Below are positions 52,587-60,441 of a DNA stretch of 64,000 nucleotides, piece after piece. Each line of letters begins with the position of its first letter. Within the stretch, counting starts at the first letter, position 1. The stretch spans positions 62,001 to 126,000 of the forward strand of contig NZ_SJSL01000007.1 of the NCBI RefSeq assembly GCF_004331695.1. Reading direction: 5' to 3'. The DNA is from Pedobacter psychroterrae. Lineage in GTDB: Bacteria; Bacteroidota; Bacteroidia; Sphingobacteriales; Sphingobacteriaceae. The translations under genes were made by a program, and so were the position numbers. A model generated the notes under the pieces. That model had not been told where the DNA came from. It saw nothing but the letters and a program-made list of their open reading frames with translations, and searched no databases.

Positions 52587-53723
52587 GTGCACAAAGCAGC
52601 GCAATTTATACAAGATAGATTACAAGTCAGAACTGAAAATGGTTCGCTAAGAAAACTATCTAATACGGAAGACCTCATCGATTTTTGCTCAAATGACTAC
52701 CTCGGATTTGCAAGATCTGCGAAATTAGTAAGTGCAATTGACGAGGCAATATCCAGAATTACCGGTCATTTACATGGTGCGACAGGTTCCCGGCTAATAA
52801 GTGGCAACCATCCTTTTACCGAAGCTACTGAAGCATTTATAGCTGATTTTCATCAGGCTGAAAGCGGGTTAATATTTAATTCAGGATATGATGCCAACGT
52901 CGGCTTGGTATCAAGTCTGGCGCAGCGGGGCGACACCATTATATCCGATGAACTGATCCATGCCAGTTTAATTGATGGCGCAAGGCTTACCCATGCCAGC
53001 CGTTTTACCTTTAAACACAACAGCCTTAAGGACCTGGAGGCCAAACTAAAATCAGCTAATGGGAATATTTATGTACTGGTAGAAAGTGTATACTCTATGG
53101 ACGGCGACACTGCACCTTTACAAGAGATCAATATGCTGTGTGAACAGTACCAGGCAAACCTTATTGTCGACGAGGCACATGCCCTTGGCATATTTGGCAA
53201 TAACGGAAAAGGCCTGGTTCAGGAATTAAACCTTGAAAAGAAAGTATTTGCCCGTGTGGTTACTTTCGGCAAGGCTTTAGGTTGTCATGGCGCCATAGTA
53301 CTGGGCAGCAATTCGCTCCGCGACTATCTGATCAACTTTGCCAGGTCTTTTATTTATACTACAGCGGCCCCTTTGCATACCATTGCCGCCATCAAATGTG
53401 CTTATGAGACATTAATCGAACTGGACCATAGCCCATTGATCAGCAAAAAAATCAACTTGTACAGTTCTTTAATGGAACAGACAGGATTAATCCCTTACCC
53501 TCTTAGCGTAAGCGCAATACAAACAGTTTTGTATAGTACGAATGCCGCTGCGAAATCAGCTGCCATTGCTTTACAGCAGAAAGGCCTGGACGTACGTGCT
53601 ATCCTTAGTCCCACCGTTCCCCAAGGACGGGAAAGATTAAGGATCTGCCTTCATTTATTCAATAAAGATGAAGAAATCAGCACCCTTGTCGGCGAACTTA
53701 AAAGATTAACATCCATTTCATGA
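52587..53723 (+). CDS. bioF: 8-amino-7-oxononanoate synthase
   Basis: A 378-residue PLP enzyme of the alpha-oxoamine synthase family, making the biotin precursor from pimeloyl thioester and L-alanine. The start is GTG, 5 bp after the repressor stop. Signature parts are FCSNDYLGFA, GATGSRLISGNH, DELIHASLIDGARL, VDEAHALGIFG, and the PLP lysine K229 in TFGKALGCHGA. It lies directly before bioD (4-bp overlap), which decides the choice of BioF over 2-amino-3-ketobutyrate CoA ligase. bioA and bioB are not in the window. Confidence 0.92.
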   Translation: MHKAAQFIQDRLQVRTENGSLRKLSNTEDLIDFCSNDYLGFARSAKLVSAIDEAISRITGHLHGATGSRLISGNHPFTEATEAFIADFHQAESGLIFNSGYDANVGLVSSLAQRGDTIISDELIHASLIDGARLTHASRFTFKHNSLKDLEAKLKSANGNIYVLVESVYSMDGDTAPLQEINMLCEQYQANLIVDEAHALGIFGNNGKGLVQELNLEKKVFARVVTFGKALGCHGAIVLGSNSLRDYLINFARSFIYTTAAPLHTIAAIKCAYETLIELDHSPLISKKINLYSSLMEQTGLIPYPLSVSAIQTVLYSTNAAAKSAAIALQQKGLDVRAILSPTVPQGRERLRICLHLFNKDEEISTLVGELKRLTSIS

Positions 53724-54331
53724 GCAATATCTATTTTATTACAGGCATCGGCACAGGTATAGGCAAAACAGTTGTGAGCGCTATTATAACAGAAAAGCTA
53801 CAGGCAGACTATTGGAAGCCCATTCAGTCAGGAGACCTGGACATCAGCGACAGTTTATTTATTAAAAATCTTATCAGTAATAAAAAAAGCATTATTCGCC
53901 CTGAAAAATATAGATTAAGTCGGCCACTATCCCCTCATTTATCTGCGCGGCTGGACGGTATTGAAATTGATCTTTCATCCATAGTGCTTCCAAAGGCTAA
54001 CGGAGACCTGGTGATAGAAGGCGCAGGTGGACTAATGGTGCCTTTGAATAATAAAGAACTAATTCTAGACCTGATAAAGAGACTGAACCCGAAAGTTATT
54101 GTCGTTTCTCAAAACTACTTGGGCAGTATTAACCATACTTTACTTACGTTGGAAACACTAAAGGCACATCAGATTAAAGTTGCGGGCCTGATATTCAACG
54201 GAACGGCCAACGCTGAAAGCGAAAACTATATTGAAAGTTATACTGGTGTTAAGATTATTGGCAGAGTACCTTCCATGAATGTTATTGATAAAGAAACTGT
54301 GAGAAAAGCAGGTCAGTATATTTCTTTATAA
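53720..54331 (+). CDS. bioD: Dethiobiotin synthetase
   Basis: A 203-residue ATP-dependent carboxylase-like enzyme that closes the ureido ring of dethiobiotin. The P-loop is GTGIGKT at about 11-17, a slight variant of the usual GTDTGVGKT. WKPIQSGD carries the substrate-binding lysine, and VIEGAGGLMVPL is the conserved middle motif. It overlaps bioF by 4 bp (ATGA), so translation is coupled. A bidirectional terminator follows 6 bp after the stop. It is the last gene of the repressor-bioF-bioD operon. Confidence 0.92.
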   Translation: MSNIYFITGIGTGIGKTVVSAIITEKLQADYWKPIQSGDLDISDSLFIKNLISNKKSIIRPEKYRLSRPLSPHLSARLDGIEIDLSSIVLPKANGDLVIEGAGGLMVPLNNKELILDLIKRLNPKVIVVSQNYLGSINHTLLTLETLKAHQIKVAGLIFNGTANAESENYIESYTGVKIIGRVPSMNVIDKETVRKAGQYISL

Positions 54332-54337
54332 TACAAA

Positions 54338-54364
54338 AAAAGGGAGCTTTATGGGCTCCCTTTT
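54338..54364. terminator. Bidirectional terminator between bioD and rplT
   Basis: A 10-bp stem AAAAGGGAGC with GCTCCCTTTT (54338-54347, 54355-54364) and a 7-nt loop. The A-run before and T-run after make it work on both strands, for bioD on the plus strand and for rplT on the minus strand. Confidence 0.8.
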
Positions 54365-54384
54365 CTATTAAATAAAGTTTATCT

Positions 54385-54729
54385 CTATTTTACTGCATCA
54401 ATTACCGCTTTAAAAGCTTCTGGATGGTTCATAGCTAAATCTGCTAAAACCTTACGGTTTAAACCGATGTTTTTAGTAGCCAATTTACCAATTAACTGAG
54501 AGTAAGATATACCGTGCTGACGTGCTCCGGCGTTGATACGCTGAATCCACAATCCACGAAATTCTCTTTTCTTAACTTTACGGTCACGGTATGCATATTG
54601 CAAACCTTTTTCTACCGTATTTTTAGCAATGGTGAAAACCTTGCTTCTTGATCCCCAATAGCCTTTGGCTAAATTAAGAACTTTTTTCCTTCTTCTTCTC
54701 GAAGCTACTGCGTTTACCGAACGTGGCAT
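54385..54729 (-). CDS. rplT: 50S ribosomal protein L20
   Basis: A 114-residue L20. It starts MPRSVNAVASRRRRKKVLNL and has the full family pattern (KGYWGSRSKVFTIAKNTVEK, RKREFRGLWIQRINA-like segment, YSQLIGKL). It binds 23S rRNA and is needed early in large-subunit assembly. It is the last gene of the thrS-infC-rpmI-rplT operon, 74 bp after rpmI. Confidence 0.97.
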   Translation of the reverse strand: MPRSVNAVASRRRRKKVLNLAKGYWGSRSKVFTIAKNTVEKGLQYAYRDRKVKKREFRGLWIQRINAGARQHGISYSQLIGKLATKNIGLNRKVLADLAMNHPEAFKAVIDAVK

Positions 54730-54803
54730 GTTTTAATTGTTTTTGATAAACGGTGTTGCGTATTACAGCAAACTTACTACCGGTTACCTGGTTAAAAATT
54801 TAA

Positions 54804-55004
54804 TTATTTACCGATTGCAAGCATACGTTTAACGTTGCCCATATCAGCATCAGACACCATCGAAGTCTGACCTAAGTTACGCTTACGTTTAGTCGACATC
54901 TTTGTTAAGATGTGACTTTTGTATGCGTTCTTTCTTGCGATTTTACCTGTTCCAGTAAGCGAAAAACGCTTTTTAGCACTGGAATTGGTTTTCATTTTTG
55001 GCAT
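54804..55004 (-). CDS. rpmI: 50S ribosomal protein L35
   Basis: A 66-residue L35, very basic, starting MPKMKTNSSAKKRFSLTGTG and containing KSHILTKMSTKRKRNL. It lies between infC (27-bp gap) and rplT in the usual order. L20 in other bacteria controls this operon; no clear L20-like leader structure could be traced by eye. Confidence 0.97.
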   Translation of the reverse strand: MPKMKTNSSAKKRFSLTGTGKIARKNAYKSHILTKMSTKRKRNLGQTSMVSDADMGNVKRMLAIGK

Positions 55005-55031
55005 AACCTGTTTTTATTTATTTAATTAATA

Positions 55032-55601
55032 TTATTTCTTAGCAACTTTTGGCGCAAGTGTTAAAAACATACGCTTTCCTTCCAGTTTAGGCAGCAATTC
55101 TACCTTGCCTATATCTTCAAGAGCCTGGGCAAACTTCAATAACAGGATTTCTCCCTGTTCTTTGTAAACAATAGCCCGGCCTTTAAAGTGAACATAAGCC
55201 CTAACTTTCTCACCGTTTTCAAGAAAACTAACCGCATGTTTTAGTTTAAACTGAAAATCGTGGTCATTGGTATTAGGCCCAAATCTGATCTCCTTAATAA
55301 CAGTTTGTTTAGCATTGGCTTTAATCTCTTTCTGCTTTTTCTTTTGCTCGTAAACAAACTTGCTGTAATCAATTATTCTGCATACAGGTGGCACTGCATT
55401 TGGAGAAATCTCTACAAGATCCAGTTCCAACTCATCCGCAAGCGCCAAAGCTTTCGCCAAAGGATAAATCCCCGGTTCTACATTATCCCCAGCTAATCTT
55501 ACCTCTTGTGCTCTGATAAACTGATTAATATTATGTTCTGCTTCTTTTTTCTTAAAAGGAGGACGTGGTCCCCTATTAAATCCTGGTCTGCCTAATGCCA
55601 A
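55032..55601 (-). CDS. infC: Translation initiation factor IF-3 (TTG start)
   Basis: A 189-residue IF-3. The N-domain is at about 25-95 (NQFIRAQEVRLAGDNVEPGI, LVEISPNAVPPVCRIIDYSKF) and the C-domain at about 105-185 (KEIRFGPNTNDHDFQFKLKH, KGRAIVYKEQG). The start codon is TTG: the codons between the thrS stop (TAA at 55614-55616) and 55601 are CAG GAT ACA AAT, none a normal start. AGGA lies 8 bp before it. The gene is in the same frame as thrS. A rare start fits the known self-control of IF-3, which discriminates against non-canonical start codons. Confidence 0.95.
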   Translation of the reverse strand: MALGRPGFNRGPRPPFKKKEAEHNINQFIRAQEVRLAGDNVEPGIYPLAKALALADELELDLVEISPNAVPPVCRIIDYSKFVYEQKKKQKEIKANAKQTVIKEIRFGPNTNDHDFQFKLKHAVSFLENGEKVRAYVHFKGRAIVYKEQGEILLLKFAQALEDIGKVELLPKLEGKRMFLTLAPKVAKK

Positions 55602-55613
55602 ATTTGTATCCTG

Positions 55614-57539
55614 TTAAACTGTTATTTCTTTAATTAATAATTCGCTAAATTCCTGCAGGGTCATTTCACCTAAATCTCCCTCACCATGTTTCCTAACTGA
55701 TACCTTTCCTTCAGCACTCTCCTTCTCTCCTATGATCAGCATATACGGTATTTTTTTAACCTCTGCATCCCTAATCTTCCTTCCGATCTTTTCATCACGA
55801 AAGTCAATCAGCCCGCGAATATCGGAATTATTTAGTTCATCTGAAACTTTTTTTGCATATTCTTCATACTTTTCAGAGATGGGAAGAATAATAAACTGTT
55901 CAGGTGAAAGCCATAAAGGAAAGTTACCTGCACAATGCTCTATCAAAACTGCAATAAAACGTTCCAATGAGCCAAATGGTGCCCTGTGGATCATTACCGG
56001 TCTATGTTTCTGGTTATCACTTCCGGTATACTCCAGTTCAAAACGCTCCGGCAAATTATAATCCACCTGGATAGTACCCAGCTGCCATTTTCTGCCCAGG
56101 GCATCTTTCACCATGAAATCCAGCTTCGGCCCGTAAAATGCCGCCTCACCATATTCAACAACAGTTGGTAAACCTTTTTCCTCAGCAGCTTCAATAATTG
56201 CAGCTTCTGCAAGCCTCCAGTTTTCATCATTGCCAATATATTTGGTCTTATTTTCCGGATCCCTTAAAGAAACCTGTGCTGTATAATCATCAAACCCTAA
56301 AGATTTAAATACATAAAGTACCAGGTCAATCACCTTTTTAAATTCTTCTTTTACCTGGTCAGGCCTGCAAAACAAATGCGCATCATCCTGCGTAAAGCCA
56401 CGTACACGGGTTAAACCATGCAGTTCCCCACTTTGCTCATAACGGTAAACCGTTCCGAACTCCGCAAAACGCAAAGGAAGATCCTTATACGAGCGTGGTT
56501 TTACTTTATAGATCTCACAGTGGTGCGGACAGTTCATCGGTTTTAAGAAGAACTCCTCTCCTTCCTGAGGTGTTTTAATAGGCTGAAAAGAATCTTTACC
56601 GTATTTTTCATAGTGACCTGAAGTAATGTACAGATTTTTGTGCCCGATGTGCGGGGTAACTACCTGCTCATATCCTGCCTTACCTTGTGCTTTAGTCAGA
56701 AACTGTACCAGTCGCTCACGCAAAGCGGCTCCTTTTGGCAGCCACAAAGGCAAGCCCATACCTACCTTTTCTGAAAAAGCAAACAACTCCAGTTCTTTAC
56801 CTAATTTTCTGTGGTCACGTTTCTTAGCCTCTTCAATCATATGAAGGTATTCAGTCAGCTCACTTGCTTTTGGAAAAGTAACACCGTAGATACGGGTCAG
56901 CTGTTTCCTTGTTTCATCACCACGCCAGTAAGCCCCGGCCACGTTCATCAGCTTTACAGCCTTTACGAAACCGGTATTAGGAATATGAGGGCCACGACAA
57001 AGGTCTGTAAATGCGCCTTGTGTGTAAAAAGTGATCTTTCCATCTTCCAGCCCTTCCAAAAGGTCCAGCTTGTACTCATCGCCTTTTTCATTGAAGTAAG
57101 CAACAGCATCAGCTTTTGAAACTGCCTTACGCTCAAATACTTCTTTTTGTTTGGCCAACTCCAGGATCTTGCTTTCTATCGCTTTAAAGTCGTCCGAAGA
57201 AAACTCTCTGTCGCCAAAGTCCACATCATAATAAAAACCTGTTTCGATGGCTGGTCCGATACCGAATTTTGTACCTGGATACAGCGCTTCCAGGGCTTCA
57301 GCCATGATGTGTGCAGAGGAATGCCAGAAGGTAGCTTTGCCACTGGTATCATTCCAGGTCAATAGCTTTACAGTAGCATCATTGTCAATTGCTCTGGAAG
57401 AATCCCAGATCTCTCCGTTAACTTCTGCTGCTAAAACATTGCGGGCCAGGCCCTCCGAAATGGATAATGCAATTTGATGGGCGTTTGTGCCCTTTTCGTA
57501 CTGACGGACCGAGCCGTCAGGTAATGTAACGTTAATCAT
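55614..57539 (-). CDS. thrS: Threonyl-tRNA synthetase
   Basis: A 641-residue class II synthetase charging tRNA-Thr. Domain order is TGS (1-60), editing domain (about 65-225, with HSSAHIMAEA carrying the HxxxH-type site), catalytic core (about 240-535, with MNCPHHCEIYK carrying the zinc cysteine and motif 2 FRYEQSG-like FGTVYRYEQSGELHGL), and the anticodon-binding domain (about 540-641). It is full length. The next gene, infC, starts 12 bp after its stop. A hairpin in the leader (57580-57598) may be regulatory. Confidence 0.97.
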   Translation of the reverse strand: MINVTLPDGSVRQYEKGTNAHQIALSISEGLARNVLAAEVNGEIWDSSRAIDNDATVKLLTWNDTSGKATFWHSSAHIMAEALEALYPGTKFGIGPAIETGFYYDVDFGDREFSSDDFKAIESKILELAKQKEVFERKAVSKADAVAYFNEKGDEYKLDLLEGLEDGKITFYTQGAFTDLCRGPHIPNTGFVKAVKLMNVAGAYWRGDETRKQLTRIYGVTFPKASELTEYLHMIEEAKKRDHRKLGKELELFAFSEKVGMGLPLWLPKGAALRERLVQFLTKAQGKAGYEQVVTPHIGHKNLYITSGHYEKYGKDSFQPIKTPQEGEEFFLKPMNCPHHCEIYKVKPRSYKDLPLRFAEFGTVYRYEQSGELHGLTRVRGFTQDDAHLFCRPDQVKEEFKKVIDLVLYVFKSLGFDDYTAQVSLRDPENKTKYIGNDENWRLAEAAIIEAAEEKGLPTVVEYGEAAFYGPKLDFMVKDALGRKWQLGTIQVDYNLPERFELEYTGSDNQKHRPVMIHRAPFGSLERFIAVLIEHCAGNFPLWLSPEQFIILPISEKYEEYAKKVSDELNNSDIRGLIDFRDEKIGRKIRDAEVKKIPYMLIIGEKESAEGKVSVRKHGEGDLGEMTLQEFSELLIKEITV

Positions 57540-57606
57540 CTACAACTATGATTTAAAAAATTAATAGAATATCTGTTTTAATCACCTACAATGTGATTTT
57601 CGAATG

Positions 57607-57614
57607 CAAAGCTA
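57607..57614 (-). promoter_or_regulatory. Predicted -7 element for thrS
   Basis: TAGCTTTG on the minus strand is an exact TAnnTTTG match, immediately after the upstream gene's stop at 57616. No strong -33 is visible. It predicts a leader of about 60 nt that contains the AATCAC-N7-GTGATT hairpin at 57580-57598. Confidence 0.4.
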
Positions 57615-57615
57615 A

Positions 57616-58353
57616 CTAATATTCTGTACTTTCCAGCCATCCGTTTGCCAATACGTCTGCCAAATGCATAGTTTTTAACGGAATATTGTTCTTATCGATG
57701 TAACCCTGAAGGTGCATCAGACAGGACAGGTCAGTAGAAATGATATATTCCGCGCCCTGTTCCAAAGCATTATTTACTTTTTGTTCGGCCATTGCCGATG
57801 AAATGGCATCAAATTTTACCGCAAAAGTACCTCCAAAACCGCAGCACATATCTGTTTCCTTCATCTCTACCAATTCCAATCCGTGTACTTTAGATAGCAA
57901 TTGCCTGGGCTCATCTTTGATCTTGCATTCCCTCAATCCGCTGCAGGAATCATGGTATACCGCTTTGCCGTCCAGCTCTGCGCCGAAATAGTCCCGCTTA
58001 AGCACATTGACAAGAAAATCGGAAAGCTCGAAAATATTAGCTTGTATATTCCTGCATTTATTATGCACCATTGTATTGGTAAACAAATCATTATAACCCG
58101 TTTTGACCATACCTACACAAGATGCGGAGGGTGCGACAATATAGTCTGTTTCAGAAAAATCCGTAAGAAACTTATTTCCAATATCTTTTGCTGCTTCCCA
58201 ATAGCCTGCATTGTAGGCGGGTTGGCCGCAGCAAGTCTGCGCGGAGTTGTAGTACACTTCACACCCGGCCTTTTCCAATACTTTGATGGTATTAAACGCA
58301 GTTTCAGGATACAGCTGATCCACGAAGCATGGCACAAATAGTTCTATTCTCAT
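57616..58353 (-). CDS. LutA/YkgE-like Fe-S oxidoreductase subunit
   Basis: A 245-residue cytoplasmic protein with two CCG domains. The first is FVPCFVDQLYPE and CCGQPAYNAG; the second is HDSCSGLREC and CCGFGGTFAVK. These cysteine clusters bind a 4Fe-4S-like or heterodisulfide-type centre. The closest family is LutA/YkgE, which works with LutB and LutC in L-lactate oxidation, but neither partner is adjacent. It follows an MFS transporter gene by 16 bp on the same strand and precedes thrS. Confidence 0.88.
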   Translation of the reverse strand: MRIELFVPCFVDQLYPETAFNTIKVLEKAGCEVYYNSAQTCCGQPAYNAGYWEAAKDIGNKFLTDFSETDYIVAPSASCVGMVKTGYNDLFTNTMVHNKCRNIQANIFELSDFLVNVLKRDYFGAELDGKAVYHDSCSGLRECKIKDEPRQLLSKVHGLELVEMKETDMCCGFGGTFAVKFDAISSAMAEQKVNNALEQGAEYIISTDLSCLMHLQGYIDKNNIPLKTMHLADVLANGWLESTEY

Positions 58354-58369
58354 TAAATCTCCTTAAATA

Positions 58370-59677
58370 TTATAAAGCTGAGTTCAGCTTCCGCTCCACT
58401 TTTCTAAGCAGCAGCAAAAATATCAAACCTACGATAAAAAATGATGCCAAAGCTATGATAGAATTTCGCATACTGCCAGTAGCCTCTTCAATAAAAGCAA
58501 AACAAAAAAGTCCAATCACAATGGCTACTTTTTCCGTTACGTCATAAAAACTAAAAAAAGAAGTTGTATCTGGTGTATTTTCCGGTAAATACTTGGAATA
58601 AGTAGACCTCGACAAGGATTGAATCCCGCCCATGATCAAACCTACCACTGCTGCCAGAACATAAAACTGCAATTCAGTAGAAATAAAATATCCGCAAACA
58701 CAGGCCCCTATCCAAATAATCACCACGCTAATAAGTACGCGTACATTGCCCAGTTTCTTTGCTAAATAAGACATCATCATCGCTCCCACTATCGCCACCA
58801 GTTGAATAATCAAAATTGTGATGATCAGCTTTGAAGTACCCAGCTTTAATGTCTTTTCACCAAATCCGGCAGCGGCAAGCATGATAGTCTGCACGCCCAT
58901 AGAATAGAAGAAAAATGCAAAAAGAAACAGTTTCAAAAACTTCATGTGCTTGAGTTGTTCCCAAACTTTGGAAAGTTCCTGAAAACCACTCCTGATCACA
59001 CGTTTATTAATGGAGGAATAATTTGGACTGCCTGCCGGTAATTTCCTGAACGGGATCTGCGCAAAAGCAATCCACCATACACCTACCAGCAAAAATGACA
59101 GTCTTGGCGGAAAGGAAGCATCTGAAATGCCAAATAATTCTGGCTTTAATACGAAAACGAAACAGATAACCTGCAAAACAACACTTCCTACATAACCATA
59201 AGCATAGCCTTTCGCGCTCACCCTATCCTGTTCATCAGGAGTGGCTATTTCGGGCAAATAGGAATTATTAAACAATACCCCCCCAATATATCCCATAGCG
59301 GCGATGACAAAACAGATCATCCCAAACTCTAAAGTATCCAGCTTAAAAAAGTAAAGCCCCATACAGGCAATCCCGCCCATATAGGTAAAGAATTTCATAA
59401 AGACCTTTTTATTTCCCCTGTAATCTGCAATGGAAGAAAGGATCGGTAATGCCAGTACCATGACCAGATAGGCAAACGACAATGCGTAATTGGACAATGC
59501 AGTATTTGTAAAAGACCACCCAAAAAACGAAACCCTGTCACCAAGCGCAGCATTGGCAGTAATGGCTACATAATAAGCAGGAAAAATAGTTGACGTTATA
59601 ACAAGGTTGTAAGCGGAATTTGCCCAGTCAAAAAATGCCCAGGAGCGAATGATCTTCTTATCGTTCTTTTGTTCCAT
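58370..59677 (-). CDS. UMF1-family MFS transporter (Atg22-like)
   Basis: A 435-residue membrane transporter with about twelve helices. The start SWAFFDWANSAYNLVI and GSVVLQVICFVFV, YLPEIATPDEQDRVSAKGYA are hallmarks of the UMF1/Atg22-like family, where the yeast member exports amino acids from the vacuole. The central loop region is charged (INKRVIRSGFQELSKVWEQL). The substrate in bacteria is unknown. It starts 35 bp after the DUF2807 stop and may be co-transcribed with the Fe-S gene. Confidence 0.87.
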   Translation of the reverse strand: MEQKNDKKIIRSWAFFDWANSAYNLVITSTIFPAYYVAITANAALGDRVSFFGWSFTNTALSNYALSFAYLVMVLALPILSSIADYRGNKKVFMKFFTYMGGIACMGLYFFKLDTLEFGMICFVIAAMGYIGGVLFNNSYLPEIATPDEQDRVSAKGYAYGYVGSVVLQVICFVFVLKPELFGISDASFPPRLSFLLVGVWWIAFAQIPFRKLPAGSPNYSSINKRVIRSGFQELSKVWEQLKHMKFLKLFLFAFFFYSMGVQTIMLAAAGFGEKTLKLGTSKLIITILIIQLVAIVGAMMMSYLAKKLGNVRVLISVVIIWIGACVCGYFISTELQFYVLAAVVGLIMGGIQSLSRSTYSKYLPENTPDTTSFFSFYDVTEKVAIVIGLFCFAFIEEATGSMRNSIIALASFFIVGLIFLLLLRKVERKLNSAL

Positions 59678-59712
59678 ATAGTATATTAGCGTGCTAAAGT
59701 AGAAAAAAAAGG

Positions 59713-60423
59713 TTAATTTACTTTTTCCAATTTCGCAGCTCCTGATTTTTTCTCTTTAACGTTCTTAGGGTTACCCTTATAATAAACCTCGCTTGAACCT
59801 TCTGTCTTCACACTAAGCTCATTCAGAACGTTTATATTGACCTTTGCGCTTCCAGTAATGTCCAGATTATAAACTCCTGCTGTAAAACCAAATGCCTCAA
59901 TAGTAGCTGTGCCCTGGGTAGACAACTCATGAACACCTGCTTGTCCTGCCAATGCCAGTTTACCTGCACCATCCATATATGTGCTTAGTTTACCTGCATT
60001 GATTACCAAGTTAATATCTGAACTCCCTGAAAAATTTAGTTCCACATCGTTTGCGTAAATGTGCCCGTCTGTACGCAAGCCTACTGCACCAGCCGTTTTT
60101 AGCCTCTTCAATTCCCCTATGCCAATCTGGATGACAATGGAATCGCTCCCGCAATAGCTACCCTCTTCCATCTTTATCTGCAGTTCACCGCTGCTAACAT
60201 CTATTTTAATGGCACTCATTAAATTGGAATCTGTTTCGATCTTCAATGCATAACTACTGTCCTGCCTTAAGATTACTTTAAACGCTCCTGAAATATCCAT
60301 TTTATCAAAAACTTTTACAACTGTATTTCTTTTGATGTGATTTCCTGAATCTTCAATGCATTTTGACTTACAGCCAGCTAACAGGATTAAGCTGGCAAAC
60401 AGAGTGATTATTAGTTTGTTCAT
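59713..60423 (-). CDS. DUF2807 (GIN-domain) lipoprotein
   Basis: A 236-residue lipoprotein with lipobox LLAGC at about residues 14-18. The rest is a GIN domain made of short parallel beta repeats (FDKMDISGAFKVILRQDSSY, VELNFSGSSDINLVINAGKL, STYMDGAGKLALAGQAGVHE), typical of a right-handed beta-helix of the cell envelope. The function is unknown. It begins 18 bp after the recQ stop, so it may share that transcript. Confidence 0.85.
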   Translation of the reverse strand: MNKLIITLFASLILLAGCKSKCIEDSGNHIKRNTVVKVFDKMDISGAFKVILRQDSSYALKIETDSNLMSAIKIDVSSGELQIKMEEGSYCGSDSIVIQIGIGELKRLKTAGAVGLRTDGHIYANDVELNFSGSSDINLVINAGKLSTYMDGAGKLALAGQAGVHELSTQGTATIEAFGFTAGVYNLDITGSAKVNINVLNELSVKTEGSSEVYYKGNPKNVKEKKSGAAKLEKVN

Positions 60424-60441
60424 AGGATCATTGTTAATTTA

